This document shows positions 41,877 through 49,344 of a stretch of DNA of 64,000 nt, one piece after another (position 1 is the first letter of the stretch; each line of letters opens with the position of its first letter). Origin of the DNA: Alphaproteobacteria bacterium (GTDB taxonomy: Bacteria > Pseudomonadota > Alphaproteobacteria > UBA6615). A program made the position numbers and the translations under genes. The notes under the pieces are model-generated. The model was not told the DNA's origin. It did no database searches and was given only the letters and a program-made list of their open reading frames with translations. Where the stretch lies: NCBI GenBank assembly GCA_021774445.1, contig JAJFJA010000047.1, positions 62,001 through 126,000 of the forward strand, read 5' to 3'.

Positions 41877-42265
41877 TGGTCCCGCTGCATCCCTTCTTGG
41901 TTGCGCTCCTGAGGGCGGTGCGAACAACACCAAACCGCCTACAACGGAACGCTGCGACAAAATCGCTCATGACGAATCTTTCCATATTGGTCGCGCAATG
42001 TCAAAGGGCGGTGTCCTGGTCATATCTGCCCCAGGAAATTGGTCCCTTCTATATTTGGGGCCTGTGCTTGCGAAGCAGAGATATGGTTCCGCAGCCATAT
42101 GGAACCAAAGGGAAAATCCGCGCCGGATTGTTGACGGCTACGGGCTCATTGGTTACCGTCAGGTAACACTGGACGAGCCGGACGCGACCGCGAATTGCTT
42201 GGGGCCGACATTCCCATTTAGCGCGTTTTGTCGTCGGTAGAAGCCGGGCAGAAGGGAGCGCCACT
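41877..42265. promoter_or_regulatory. Control region of the cupin dioxygenase operon with several dyads
   Basis: This 389-bp non-coding stretch holds three related dyads: TGGTCCC-N10-GGGGCCT (42040-42063, imperfect), TGGTTCC-N10-GGAACCA (42084-42107, perfect 7-bp arms with CCATATGG nested at 42095-42102), and GTTACC-gtca-GGTAAC (42152-42167, perfect). TTGACG at 42131-42136 and TACCGT at 42154-42159, 17 bp apart, could be the -35 and -10, so the third dyad would cover the -10. ATTGGTTAC at 42148-42156 recurs at 59159-59167. Confidence 0.5.
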
Positions 42266-43420
42266 ATGAGTGATTCAACCGTCGAAATCGGTGCGGATCA
42301 TAACCATCAAGCCGCGTTGGACGCGCTCCACCGGGATGTCGAGCGCGCCGATATGGCGCCTTTCTGGGCCATAGATACGACCAACAAGAATGATGAAGAC
42401 CGCCAGGTCATGGACCAGAAGAAGGCGATACCCTTCGTCTGGTCTTACAAGGACGGCATTGAACCGCTGCTGTATCGCTCGGCCGAACTCATCACCACCC
42501 AGAGTTCCGAACGCCGCTCGTTGATCCTCGTCAACCCAGGCGTGGCGCCTCGTCGTGCGTCCGTCAGCACGATGTACACGGCCTACCGGCTCAATGATCC
42601 CCGCGAGATCATGCCGCCCCATCGTCACTCGCCGAACGCCATTCGTTTTGGCCTGACCGGCACCCAGAATTTCACCGGCGTCGAGGGGGAGAACATTACC
42701 TTCGGTCCCGGTGACATGGTGCTGACGCCCCATGACACCTGGCATAACCACGGCAATCAGGGCAGCGAACCGGCGATCAATCTCAGCGTTCTCGATCTGC
42801 CTTTGGTTGAGACCCTCAACGCCACCTATTTTGAGCATGATTATACCGAGGACGTTGACGGCAAGCGCGAACGGCGCACCGTCCAGTCAGAGCGTTTCTC
42901 GGCCGACTACTCCCAGCGTATTTATGGGACAGGGGGCTTGCTGCCGCGCTTCGTCAGCCACGACCGCGGCACCGGCAACGCCTCGCCCATGTATGTCTAT
43001 CGTTGGCAGGTCATGCGCGAGACCTTGGAACGCTTCAAGGATTGGGATGGCGATCCCCATGAGGCGATCTTGATCGAGTATGTCGATCCGACCACCGGCG
43101 GCGCCATCTTCAAGACCATCACCTTCTTTGCCCAGATGCTGCGGCCGGGGGAACGCACCCGGCCCATGAAGCAAAATGCCAGCTTGCTCGTCGCCCCCTT
43201 CGAGGGCCGCGGCCACAGCATTATCGACGGCCGGCAATACGATTGGGCGCCCTTTGACACCATGGCGGTGCCCGGCGGCGCCTGGTATGAGCATGTCAAT
43301 CCGTCCTCGACCGAGCCGGCCATCTTCTTTGTCGCCAGCGACGAGCCGACGCTCAAGGCCTTGGCGCTCTATCAAAAGCACGGTCGCACCGAAGCCGGCG
43401 AAATCGTCCGGCTCGCTTAA
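42266..43420 (+). CDS. Cupin ring-cleavage dioxygenase, gentisate/salicylate 1,2-dioxygenase family
   Basis: A 384-residue bicupin. The N-terminal cupin carries the iron ligands H119-x-H121 (PPHRHSPNAIRFGLTG) and H160 (TPHDTWHNHG), with GPGDMVLTP between them, as in gentisate, salicylate and 5-aminosalicylate dioxygenases. The C-terminal cupin has MLRPGERTRPMKQNAS and VPGGAWYEHVN. Family enzymes use Fe(II) and O2 to split the ring between the hydroxyl-bearing and carboxyl-bearing carbons. Most neighbouring genes look like vitamin B6 degradation, and 4-pyridoxate-type compounds are 3-hydroxy-4-carboxypyridines, analogous to salicylate. A pyridine substrate is therefore a real possibility; an aromatic one cannot be excluded. 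Confidence 0.85.
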   Translation: MSDSTVEIGADHNHQAALDALHRDVERADMAPFWAIDTTNKNDEDRQVMDQKKAIPFVWSYKDGIEPLLYRSAELITTQSSERRSLILVNPGVAPRRASVSTMYTAYRLNDPREIMPPHRHSPNAIRFGLTGTQNFTGVEGENITFGPGDMVLTPHDTWHNHGNQGSEPAINLSVLDLPLVETLNATYFEHDYTEDVDGKRERRTVQSERFSADYSQRIYGTGGLLPRFVSHDRGTGNASPMYVYRWQVMRETLERFKDWDGDPHEAILIEYVDPTTGGAIFKTITFFAQMLRPGERTRPMKQNASLLVAPFEGRGHSIIDGRQYDWAPFDTMAVPGGAWYEHVNPSSTEPAIFFVASDEPTLKALALYQKHGRTEAGEIVRLA

Positions 43421-43468
43421 GCGGCGCGAAAAACACCGGCGACCGGCATGAAAAAACGCTAAGGCGAA

Positions 43469-44596
43469 ATGGCAAAGTCACAGCACACCACGCACCTCGC
43501 CAACATCGACTGCGCTGGCGGCGGCCAAGTCTGGGTCGAGGGCACAACCCTATATATCGGTCACATGCGCCATCCCAGCGGCACGACGATCGTCGATGTC
43601 GCCGACCCAAGAAGTCCCAAGATCCTCAGCCGCATCGAAATTCCCGACGGTTGGCATTCCCACAAGGTCCGTGTCTCCGGCGACATCATGATCGTCAATC
43701 ATGAACGCTTGGGTCAGGAAGGTGATGCGGACTTTGGCGGCGGTTTGGCGATCTATGACGTTGCCGACCCCAGCGATCCCAGATTGATCACCAAATGGAC
43801 CACCCATGGTCGCGGCGTGCATCGCTACGACTTCGATGGCCGTTACGCCTACATCTCACCCACCGCCGAGGGTTACGTCGGCAACATCGTCATGATCCTC
43901 GATCTTGCCGACCCCGCCCATCCGCAAGAGGTCGGCCGTTGGTGGATCCCCGGTCAGTGGGCCGCCGGCGGCGAGGAGTATCCCTGGGATAACTGGGTGC
44001 CGCCGCGCTGTCATCATCCGCTCCGCGTCGGCGACCGGCTTTACGTGAGTTATTGGCACCACGGCTTCTTCATTCTCGACATCGCCGACATGGCGCAGCC
44101 GAAACTCATCGCTGCCGCCAATACCTCGCCGAGCTTCCCCCATCCCACCCACACCTGCCTGGTGATGCCCGAGCCCCTCAAGGGCCGCAAGGTGATGATC
44201 GTCGCCGATGAGGATGTCGCCAAGCTCTATCCCGCGGCGCCAGCCTTCACCTGGATCTACGACATTACCAATGAGCACTATCCGGTACCCATTTCGTCGT
44301 TCCAGGTCGAAGGTGTCGACCCCGATGGCCGGCCGCAGCAGCCGATGACTGGCTGCCATCAACCGTCCGAGCGCTTCAACGGCACCGTGATTCCCTTCGC
44401 CTGGTTCGCCCAGGGACTGCGCATCCTCGATGTCGCCGATCCGTTCCAACCCCGCGAGGTCGCCTATTACGAGCCCGACCCGCCGGCCGGCTTCGAGCGG
44501 TCTTCCGCCAACGACGTCACGATCGATTCCCGCGGCTTGATTTATCTGATCGACCGCCAGCGCGGTGTCGATATCATCGAAACTTCAGTTTTCTGA
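43469..44596 (+). CDS. LVIVD-repeat beta-propeller protein
   Basis: A 375-residue protein with repeated blade motifs of the LVIVD type: GTTIVDVADPRSPKILSRI, GLAIYDVADPSDPRLITKW, IVMILDLADPAHPQEVGRW, GFFILDIADMAQPKLIAAA and GLRILDVADPFQPREVAYY. No signal peptide is seen, so it should be cytoplasmic, unlike many LVIVD proteins. It is rich in histidine near the blade tips (GWHSHK, RCHHPL, WHHGFF, GCHQPS), which could bind metal. No reaction is established for this subgroup. It sits between the dioxygenase and a RidA deaminase in one operon, so it may act on the ring-cleavage product. Confidence 0.8.
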   Translation: MAKSQHTTHLANIDCAGGGQVWVEGTTLYIGHMRHPSGTTIVDVADPRSPKILSRIEIPDGWHSHKVRVSGDIMIVNHERLGQEGDADFGGGLAIYDVADPSDPRLITKWTTHGRGVHRYDFDGRYAYISPTAEGYVGNIVMILDLADPAHPQEVGRWWIPGQWAAGGEEYPWDNWVPPRCHHPLRVGDRLYVSYWHHGFFILDIADMAQPKLIAAANTSPSFPHPTHTCLVMPEPLKGRKVMIVADEDVAKLYPAAPAFTWIYDITNEHYPVPISSFQVEGVDPDGRPQQPMTGCHQPSERFNGTVIPFAWFAQGLRILDVADPFQPREVAYYEPDPPAGFERSSANDVTIDSRGLIYLIDRQRGVDIIETSVF

Positions 44597-44605
44597 GCCA
44601 GGAAA

Positions 44606-44986
44606 ATGTCAGACGCCATCCAAGCTTTCGGTAACAAGAACCCCAACCTGCCGTTTCATCCCGCGGTCCGCGCCGGCGATTTCATCTTCGTGTCCGGCCA
44701 GGTCGCCAAGGACGAGAACGGCAATATGTGCGGCGGCCCGATCGAGGACCAGGTACGCTGGACCTTGGAATCCATTCGCCGCGCCCTCCAGGCAGCGGGT
44801 GCCGATTTGACCGACGTGGTCAAGATTACGGTTTATCTCGAAGATACCCGGGACTTCGGGCGGTATAACCGCGTCTTCGCCGAGTTTTTTCCCGCTGGCG
44901 GCATTGCCCGGACCACGGTCGAGGCCCGCGCCGTCATCGACACCAAGATCGAAATGGATGCCATTGCCTACAAACCGGCCGGCTAA
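44606..44986 (+). CDS. RidA/YjgF-family enamine/imine deaminase
   Basis: A 126-residue RidA protein with the conserved arginine R102 (GIARTTVEA) and glutamate E116 (KIEMDAIAY) of the active cleft between subunits. The strand DFIFVSGQVAKDENG and helix RRALQAAGADLTDVVKITVYL follow the family. RidA proteins hydrolyse reactive enamines/imines to ketones and ammonia. In this operon it may release the ring nitrogen after pyridine cleavage. It starts 9 bp after the LVIVD gene, with AGGAAA as ribosome site. Confidence 0.9.
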   Translation: MSDAIQAFGNKNPNLPFHPAVRAGDFIFVSGQVAKDENGNMCGGPIEDQVRWTLESIRRALQAAGADLTDVVKITVYLEDTRDFGRYNRVFAEFFPAGGIARTTVEARAVIDTKIEMDAIAYKPAG

Positions 44987-45027
44987 GCCGCCGGGCATGC
45001 AACGACGGGCTACGGGGAGAGGAAACC

Positions 45028-45633
45028 ATGTTTAGGCTACTAGGCCGCAAGACCTCAGGTAACGTGCAGAAGGTGATTTGGTTCTGCGAAGAGCGCGGGT
45101 TGGACTACAGCAGTGAAGACTATGGTCGTCAGTTCGGCAACACCGACGACCGGGCGTATCTCGACCTTAATCCCAACGGCAAGGTGCCGACCTTGGTCGA
45201 TGGCGATGTGATCGTTTGGGAGTCCAACACCATTCTACGTTACCTCTGCAACCGCACCGACGACGCCACGCTCTATCCCGCCGATCCCGGCATCCGCAGT
45301 CAGGCCGAGCGCTGGATGGATTGGCAGCTTGCCTCCTTGAACAACGCCTATATGGGGATATTCAAGGAGACCAAGAAGCCCGAAGCCGAGCGCAGCGCCG
45401 CGACCTTGGCCGCCCATAGCGCCGACATGGCGGCTCAGCTCACCATCCTCGATGGCGGGCTGGCCGGTCGGCAATGGCTTGCCGGCGATGCGATCAGTCT
45501 GGCCGAAATCTGTCTTGGTCCCATCGTCCATCGCTGCTTGGGTTTTCCCATCGAATTGCCGGCGCTGCCTGCTGTCCGTGGCTGGCATGAGCGTTTTTCC
45601 ACCCGCCCGGCTTTTCAAACCGCGACGAGTTAA
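45028..45633 (+). CDS. Glutathione S-transferase family protein
   Basis: A 201-residue GST. The N-terminal thioredoxin-like domain has GRKTSGNVQKVIWFCEERGL, NPNGKVPTLVDGD and WESNTILRYLCN (the glutathione gamma-glutamyl site E-S). The C-terminal helical domain has RQWLAGDAISLAEICLGPIV. The likely catalytic residue is the serine or threonine in KTSGN. In catabolic operons such GSTs often isomerise cis-dienoic ring-fission products, as maleylpyruvate isomerase does. That role is plausible after the cupin dioxygenase but not shown. Confidence 0.88.
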   Translation: MFRLLGRKTSGNVQKVIWFCEERGLDYSSEDYGRQFGNTDDRAYLDLNPNGKVPTLVDGDVIVWESNTILRYLCNRTDDATLYPADPGIRSQAERWMDWQLASLNNAYMGIFKETKKPEAERSAATLAAHSADMAAQLTILDGGLAGRQWLAGDAISLAEICLGPIVHRCLGFPIELPALPAVRGWHERFSTRPAFQTATS

Positions 45634-45682
45634 CAAAACCAAATAGTTAGAGTCAAAAATTAAAGTAAGATCGGAGAAACGA

Positions 45683-46597
45683 ATGACCAAAGCAGCCGTA
45701 ATTGGCCTGGGGACCATGGGGCCCGGAATCGCCCAGACGTTGGCCCGCGCCGGAATGGATGTGACCGCCTATGACGCGTTTCCCGAAGCCCGGGAGAAGG
45801 CGCCGGCGGGTTTTGCCCTGGCCACGACCATACTCAGCAATCTTGGTGTCGAGCAGCGCGGCAGCGGCGAGGTCACGATAGTCGACGACCTTGCCGCCTG
45901 TGTCGACGGCGCCGCCCTTGTCGTCGAGACAGTCCCGGAGAAGTTGGAGATCAAGGCTGAGGTCTTCCAGGCGCTGGATAAATTGGTCGGCGACGATTGC
46001 ATCTTGGCCTCCAACACCTCCGGCATTCCGGTCACCAAGCTCCAGCAAGGCATCTCCAATCCCGGCCGCGTGGTGGGCATGCACTGGTCCAACCCGCCCC
46101 ATGTCATCCCCATGATCGAAGTCATCGCCGGCGCCGAGACCGCGACCAAGACCGTCGACTGGATGTGCGACACCATCAAAGGCCTCGGCCTGCTCCCCGT
46201 CGTCGTCAAGAAGGATGTCCCGGGCTTCGTTGAGAACCGCATTCTTTATGCCTTGCTGCGCGAGTGCGTCGATTTGGTCGATCAGGAGATCATCGATGCC
46301 GAGGGGCTCGACACCTGTGTGTCCTGGGGCATCGGCTACAAGCTGTCCGTCATCGGGCCCATGGCGTTGCTCGATGTCGCCGGCCTCGATATCTACGATG
46401 CCGTCGGCAGCTACCTGAACAAGGAGCTGTGCAACCGCGGCGATATGAGTCCCTTCGTTACCGACCGCATTGCCAGCGGCAAGCTCGGCATTAAGACCGG
46501 CGGTGGGGTTTACGACTACACGCCCGAGAAGATCAAAGAACTTGTCGGTGAGCGCGGCCGCAAACTCGTCGCCGTACGCAAGGCGCTAGAAAGCTGA
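45683..46597 (+). CDS. 3-hydroxyacyl-CoA dehydrogenase-fold enzyme, resembling FHMPC dehydrogenase of B6 degradation
   Basis: A 304-residue NAD-dependent enzyme. The Rossmann motif is AVIGLGTMGPGIAQTLARAG (5-24). The catalytic region contains SNTSGIPVTKLQ and GMHWSNPPHVIPMIEVIAG, where the histidine of the usual HFFNP motif sits in an MHWSNPPH context. It continues with VVVKKDVPGFVENRILYALL and DTCVSWGIGYKLSVIGPMAL. These stretches closely resemble, from memory, the 5-formyl-3-hydroxy-2-methylpyridine-4-carboxylate dehydrogenase of the Mesorhizobium loti B6 pathway. That enzyme oxidises a pyridine aldehyde to a dicarboxylate. A generic hydroxyacyl-CoA dehydrogenase is the fallback. Confidence 0.85.
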   Translation: MTKAAVIGLGTMGPGIAQTLARAGMDVTAYDAFPEAREKAPAGFALATTILSNLGVEQRGSGEVTIVDDLAACVDGAALVVETVPEKLEIKAEVFQALDKLVGDDCILASNTSGIPVTKLQQGISNPGRVVGMHWSNPPHVIPMIEVIAGAETATKTVDWMCDTIKGLGLLPVVVKKDVPGFVENRILYALLRECVDLVDQEIIDAEGLDTCVSWGIGYKLSVIGPMALLDVAGLDIYDAVGSYLNKELCNRGDMSPFVTDRIASGKLGIKTGGGVYDYTPEKIKELVGERGRKLVAVRKALES

Positions 46598-46639
46598 GTG
46601 AACTCAAGTAAGATCAACACGTGAAAGGGAGGTATTACC

Positions 46640-47674
46640 ATGTCTAGACTAAGAACACTGAGCGCCCTGACCCTGGGCGCGGTCCTCGGATTGGCGGTCA
46701 CCGCACAAGCTGGGGAAATCAAGAGCATCGCCATCTTGGTTCCCGAGCAGGGCACCGACTATGGCTGGAACCAGCAGGGTGTCGATGCCGCCCGCACGGT
46801 CGCCGAGAAATTCGGTCTCGAGTTTCTGCCGGCCGAAGGCCTCGGTTACGGCGATGTCCGTCCGACTCTGCGCGAGTTGGCGGAGGAAGGCGCCAGCCTG
46901 ATGATCGCCCACGCCAGCGGCTACAACACCGCCGCCCCCGAGATCGCCGCCGAGACCGGTACGCCGGTGGCGATCGTCGACCGGCCCGACGATATGAAGG
47001 CGGGCCTTGTTGCCGACTACACCCTCAGTGGCCATGAGGGCGCCTACTTGGCCGGGATTATGGCCGCGAAGATGACCCAGACCGGTACCGTCGGCATCGT
47101 CGTCTCCGGTGAGCCGCCATCCTGGAACTCCCAATCGGCTGGTTTTGCTCTTGGTGCCAAGGCCGAAAATCCAGGCATCGATATCGTCTACGCCGTGATC
47201 GGCCCGGCTGCTTATGCCGACGCCGCCGGTGGCCGCCGCGTCACTGAATCTGTCATCTCGGCCGGCGCCGACATCGTTTTCGGTCAGGGCAACGGCTCCA
47301 GCTTCGGCATGATTCAGGCCGTCGAGACCACCAAGGCGACCAACGGTGGCAAGGCTTGGTTCATCGATGTCATCGGCGACAAATCGGAACTCGACAAGGG
47401 TCACCTGCTGTCGTCCGTGCTGTGGGACATGGTGCCGGTTTATTCCGCCATGGTTGAAGACATCAAGGCCGACACGTTCGGCTCCCGCGGTTACAAGATC
47501 AGCCTCGCCGACGATTCCGTTCGGTTGCTGCAGACCCCGCACATCCCGGACGATGTCTGGGCCGATCTGATGAAGACCCGCGACGATATCGTCGGTGGCT
47601 CCGTCGCCATTGACGAGATCACCGACGCGCAAGAAGTGCGTGCGTTGATGACTTCGGTCGAGGCGGCTGAATAG
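46640..47674 (+). CDS. BMP-family ABC transporter substrate-binding protein
   Basis: A 344-residue periplasmic protein of the basic membrane protein (PnrA/BmpA-like) family. The signal peptide is SRLRTLSALTLGAVLGLAVT, cleaved near AQA-G; there is no lipobox. The mature part has PEQGTDYGWNQQGVDAARTV, MIAHASGYNTAAPEIAAETG, SGHEGAYLAGIMAAKM and VFGQGNGSSFGMIQAVE. BMP proteins bind nucleosides, and one spirochaete member binds riboflavin. Placed between B6-type enzymes, this one may bind pyridoxine or a pyridine acid. GGGAGG precedes the ATG. Confidence 0.9.
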   Translation: MSRLRTLSALTLGAVLGLAVTAQAGEIKSIAILVPEQGTDYGWNQQGVDAARTVAEKFGLEFLPAEGLGYGDVRPTLRELAEEGASLMIAHASGYNTAAPEIAAETGTPVAIVDRPDDMKAGLVADYTLSGHEGAYLAGIMAAKMTQTGTVGIVVSGEPPSWNSQSAGFALGAKAENPGIDIVYAVIGPAAYADAAGGRRVTESVISAGADIVFGQGNGSSFGMIQAVETTKATNGGKAWFIDVIGDKSELDKGHLLSSVLWDMVPVYSAMVEDIKADTFGSRGYKISLADDSVRLLQTPHIPDDVWADLMKTRDDIVGGSVAIDEITDAQEVRALMTSVEAAE

Positions 47675-47691
47675 CAGCTTTTCAGGGGCTG

Positions 47692-47718
47692 AAGGGCGGC
47701 CCTCCCAGGGTCGCCCTT
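47692..47718 (+). other. Hairpin between binding-protein and ATPase genes
   Basis: AAGGGCGGCCCT (47692-47703), loop CCC, and AGGGTCGCCCTT (47707-47718) form a 12-bp stem with one G-U pair. No T-run follows. It is 18 bp after the binding-protein stop and probably stabilises or partly terminates the transcript, so that binding protein is made in excess. Confidence 0.6.
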
Positions 47719-47751
47719 CCTCCGATTGCGGGAATGCTTGAGGGCAGGGCC

Positions 47752-49344
47752 ATGACTGACCGAGACCATGCGGTTGTTCCGGCCGTCGCGGTCGCGGGGA
47801 TAACCAAGCGTTTCCCGGGCGTCGTCGCCAATGACGATATTTCCCTGACCTTCAACCCCGGCGAAATACATGTTCTGCTTGGCGAGAATGGCGCCGGCAA
47901 ATCCACCTTGATCGGTATTTTAGCCGGTATGCAGCAGCCCGACGCCGGCGAGATTCGCGTCGGCGACCGGGCGGTGCGCCTCGCCTCGCCGCGCGACAGC
48001 CTGGATCGCGGCATCGGCACGGTTTTTCAGCATGTGCTGCTGGTGCAAAGCCTGACGGTGGTCGAAAACCTCATGCTCGGCGGACCCTGGTCCAGTCGCC
48101 TCGATCGGACGTCGGCGCTGGCGCGCTTTCGCGAGCTGTGTCAGGTGCTGGCGGTCACCCTCGATCCCGATGCCCAAGTCGGGCGTCTCTCGCTTGGCGA
48201 ACAACAGCAAGTTGAAATCATCCGTGCCCTGTGGCACGGCGGTCGTGTCCTGATCCTCGACGAGCCGACTTCCATGCTAACGCCGGCCGGTGTGCGCGAA
48301 CTGGGACTGGTCATGGCGCGCCTGCGGGATCAGGGCGTCGCCATCATCTTTATTACCCACAAACTCAAGGAGGCCTACGAGTTTGGCGATCGTATCTCCG
48401 TCCTCCGCCTCGGCCGCACTGTCGGTGAGATCACCAAGGAGCGCCTGTCCGCCATGAGTGAACAGGAGGCCACGGACGAAGTTATCCGCTTGATGTTCGG
48501 GCCAACCGCCACCAGCGAGCAGGGCGAAGCCGACACCATGGCCCATGAAGGACGCCGCCGACGCCGCACCGTCGTGGTCGACCGCGCGCAGCCGCCATTC
48601 TTGCTTGTCCGCGATCTCTCGATCGAAACGCGGCCCGGCGAAAGCGCGTTAATCGACGTCAGTTTTGACGTTTGGCCTGGCGAGATCCTGGGTATCGCCG
48701 GGGTCGACGGTAACGGTCAAAAGCAACTCGCCGAGGCGCTGGCCGGTCAGCGCCGCACCGCCTCCGGCACGGTTGCTCTGCGCAACACGGAAATCACCCA
48801 TTTGAGTGTCGCGGCCCGCCGCGAACTCGGCCTGCGCTACATCACCGACGAGCGGCTCGGGGAGGGCACGGTCGCCGCGCACTCGGTCTCCACCAACCTG
48901 TTCCTCAAGGAAATCGGCAAACCCCCATTTTGGTGGCGCGGCATCACCCGGTGGGACCGTATTCATAGCGCTGCCCGTAACAAGATCGCCACCCACGATA
49001 TTCGCACCCCATCGGAGCGTACGCCCATCGGTCGTTTGTCCGGCGGCAACATCCAAAAGTCGCTGCTCGCCCGCGAACTCTCTACCGAGAGCGGCGTCGT
49101 AATTTTCAACAAGCCGACCTATGGCCTCGACTTGCACAACATCCGATCCGCCCGCGCCCGTATCCGGCAGGGCGCGGACGCCGGCTTGGCGACGATCGTG
49201 ATTTCCACTGAGCTTGATGAGCTGGTCGAATTATGCGACCGCATCGGCGTCATGTATCAAGGCCGTCTCAGCGGTATCGTGGACAACGTCGAGGGCGCGG
49301 AGATTCAAATCGGCTTATTGATGACCGGGGCGGAAGCGGCATGA
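47752..49344 (+). CDS. Duplicated ABC transporter ATPase (nucleoside/BMP importer type)
   Basis: A 530-residue protein with two ABC domains. The first has intact Walker A (GENGAGKST), signature (LSLGEQQQVEIIRAL) and Walker B (LILDEPTSML). The second is degenerate: its P-loop region is IAGVDGNGQKQLAEALAG and its Walker B-like strand is GVVIFNKPTYGLD, where the usual E after D is changed. This asymmetry is normal for the RbsA/YufO-like group. The ATG at 47752 has AGGG upstream and is preferred over the one at 47734. It energises the importer with the two permeases that follow. Confidence 0.9.
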   Translation: MTDRDHAVVPAVAVAGITKRFPGVVANDDISLTFNPGEIHVLLGENGAGKSTLIGILAGMQQPDAGEIRVGDRAVRLASPRDSLDRGIGTVFQHVLLVQSLTVVENLMLGGPWSSRLDRTSALARFRELCQVLAVTLDPDAQVGRLSLGEQQQVEIIRALWHGGRVLILDEPTSMLTPAGVRELGLVMARLRDQGVAIIFITHKLKEAYEFGDRISVLRLGRTVGEITKERLSAMSEQEATDEVIRLMFGPTATSEQGEADTMAHEGRRRRRTVVVDRAQPPFLLVRDLSIETRPGESALIDVSFDVWPGEILGIAGVDGNGQKQLAEALAGQRRTASGTVALRNTEITHLSVAARRELGLRYITDERLGEGTVAAHSVSTNLFLKEIGKPPFWWRGITRWDRIHSAARNKIATHDIRTPSERTPIGRLSGGNIQKSLLARELSTESGVVIFNKPTYGLDLHNIRSARARIRQGADAGLATIVISTELDELVELCDRIGVMYQGRLSGIVDNVEGAEIQIGLLMTGAEAA

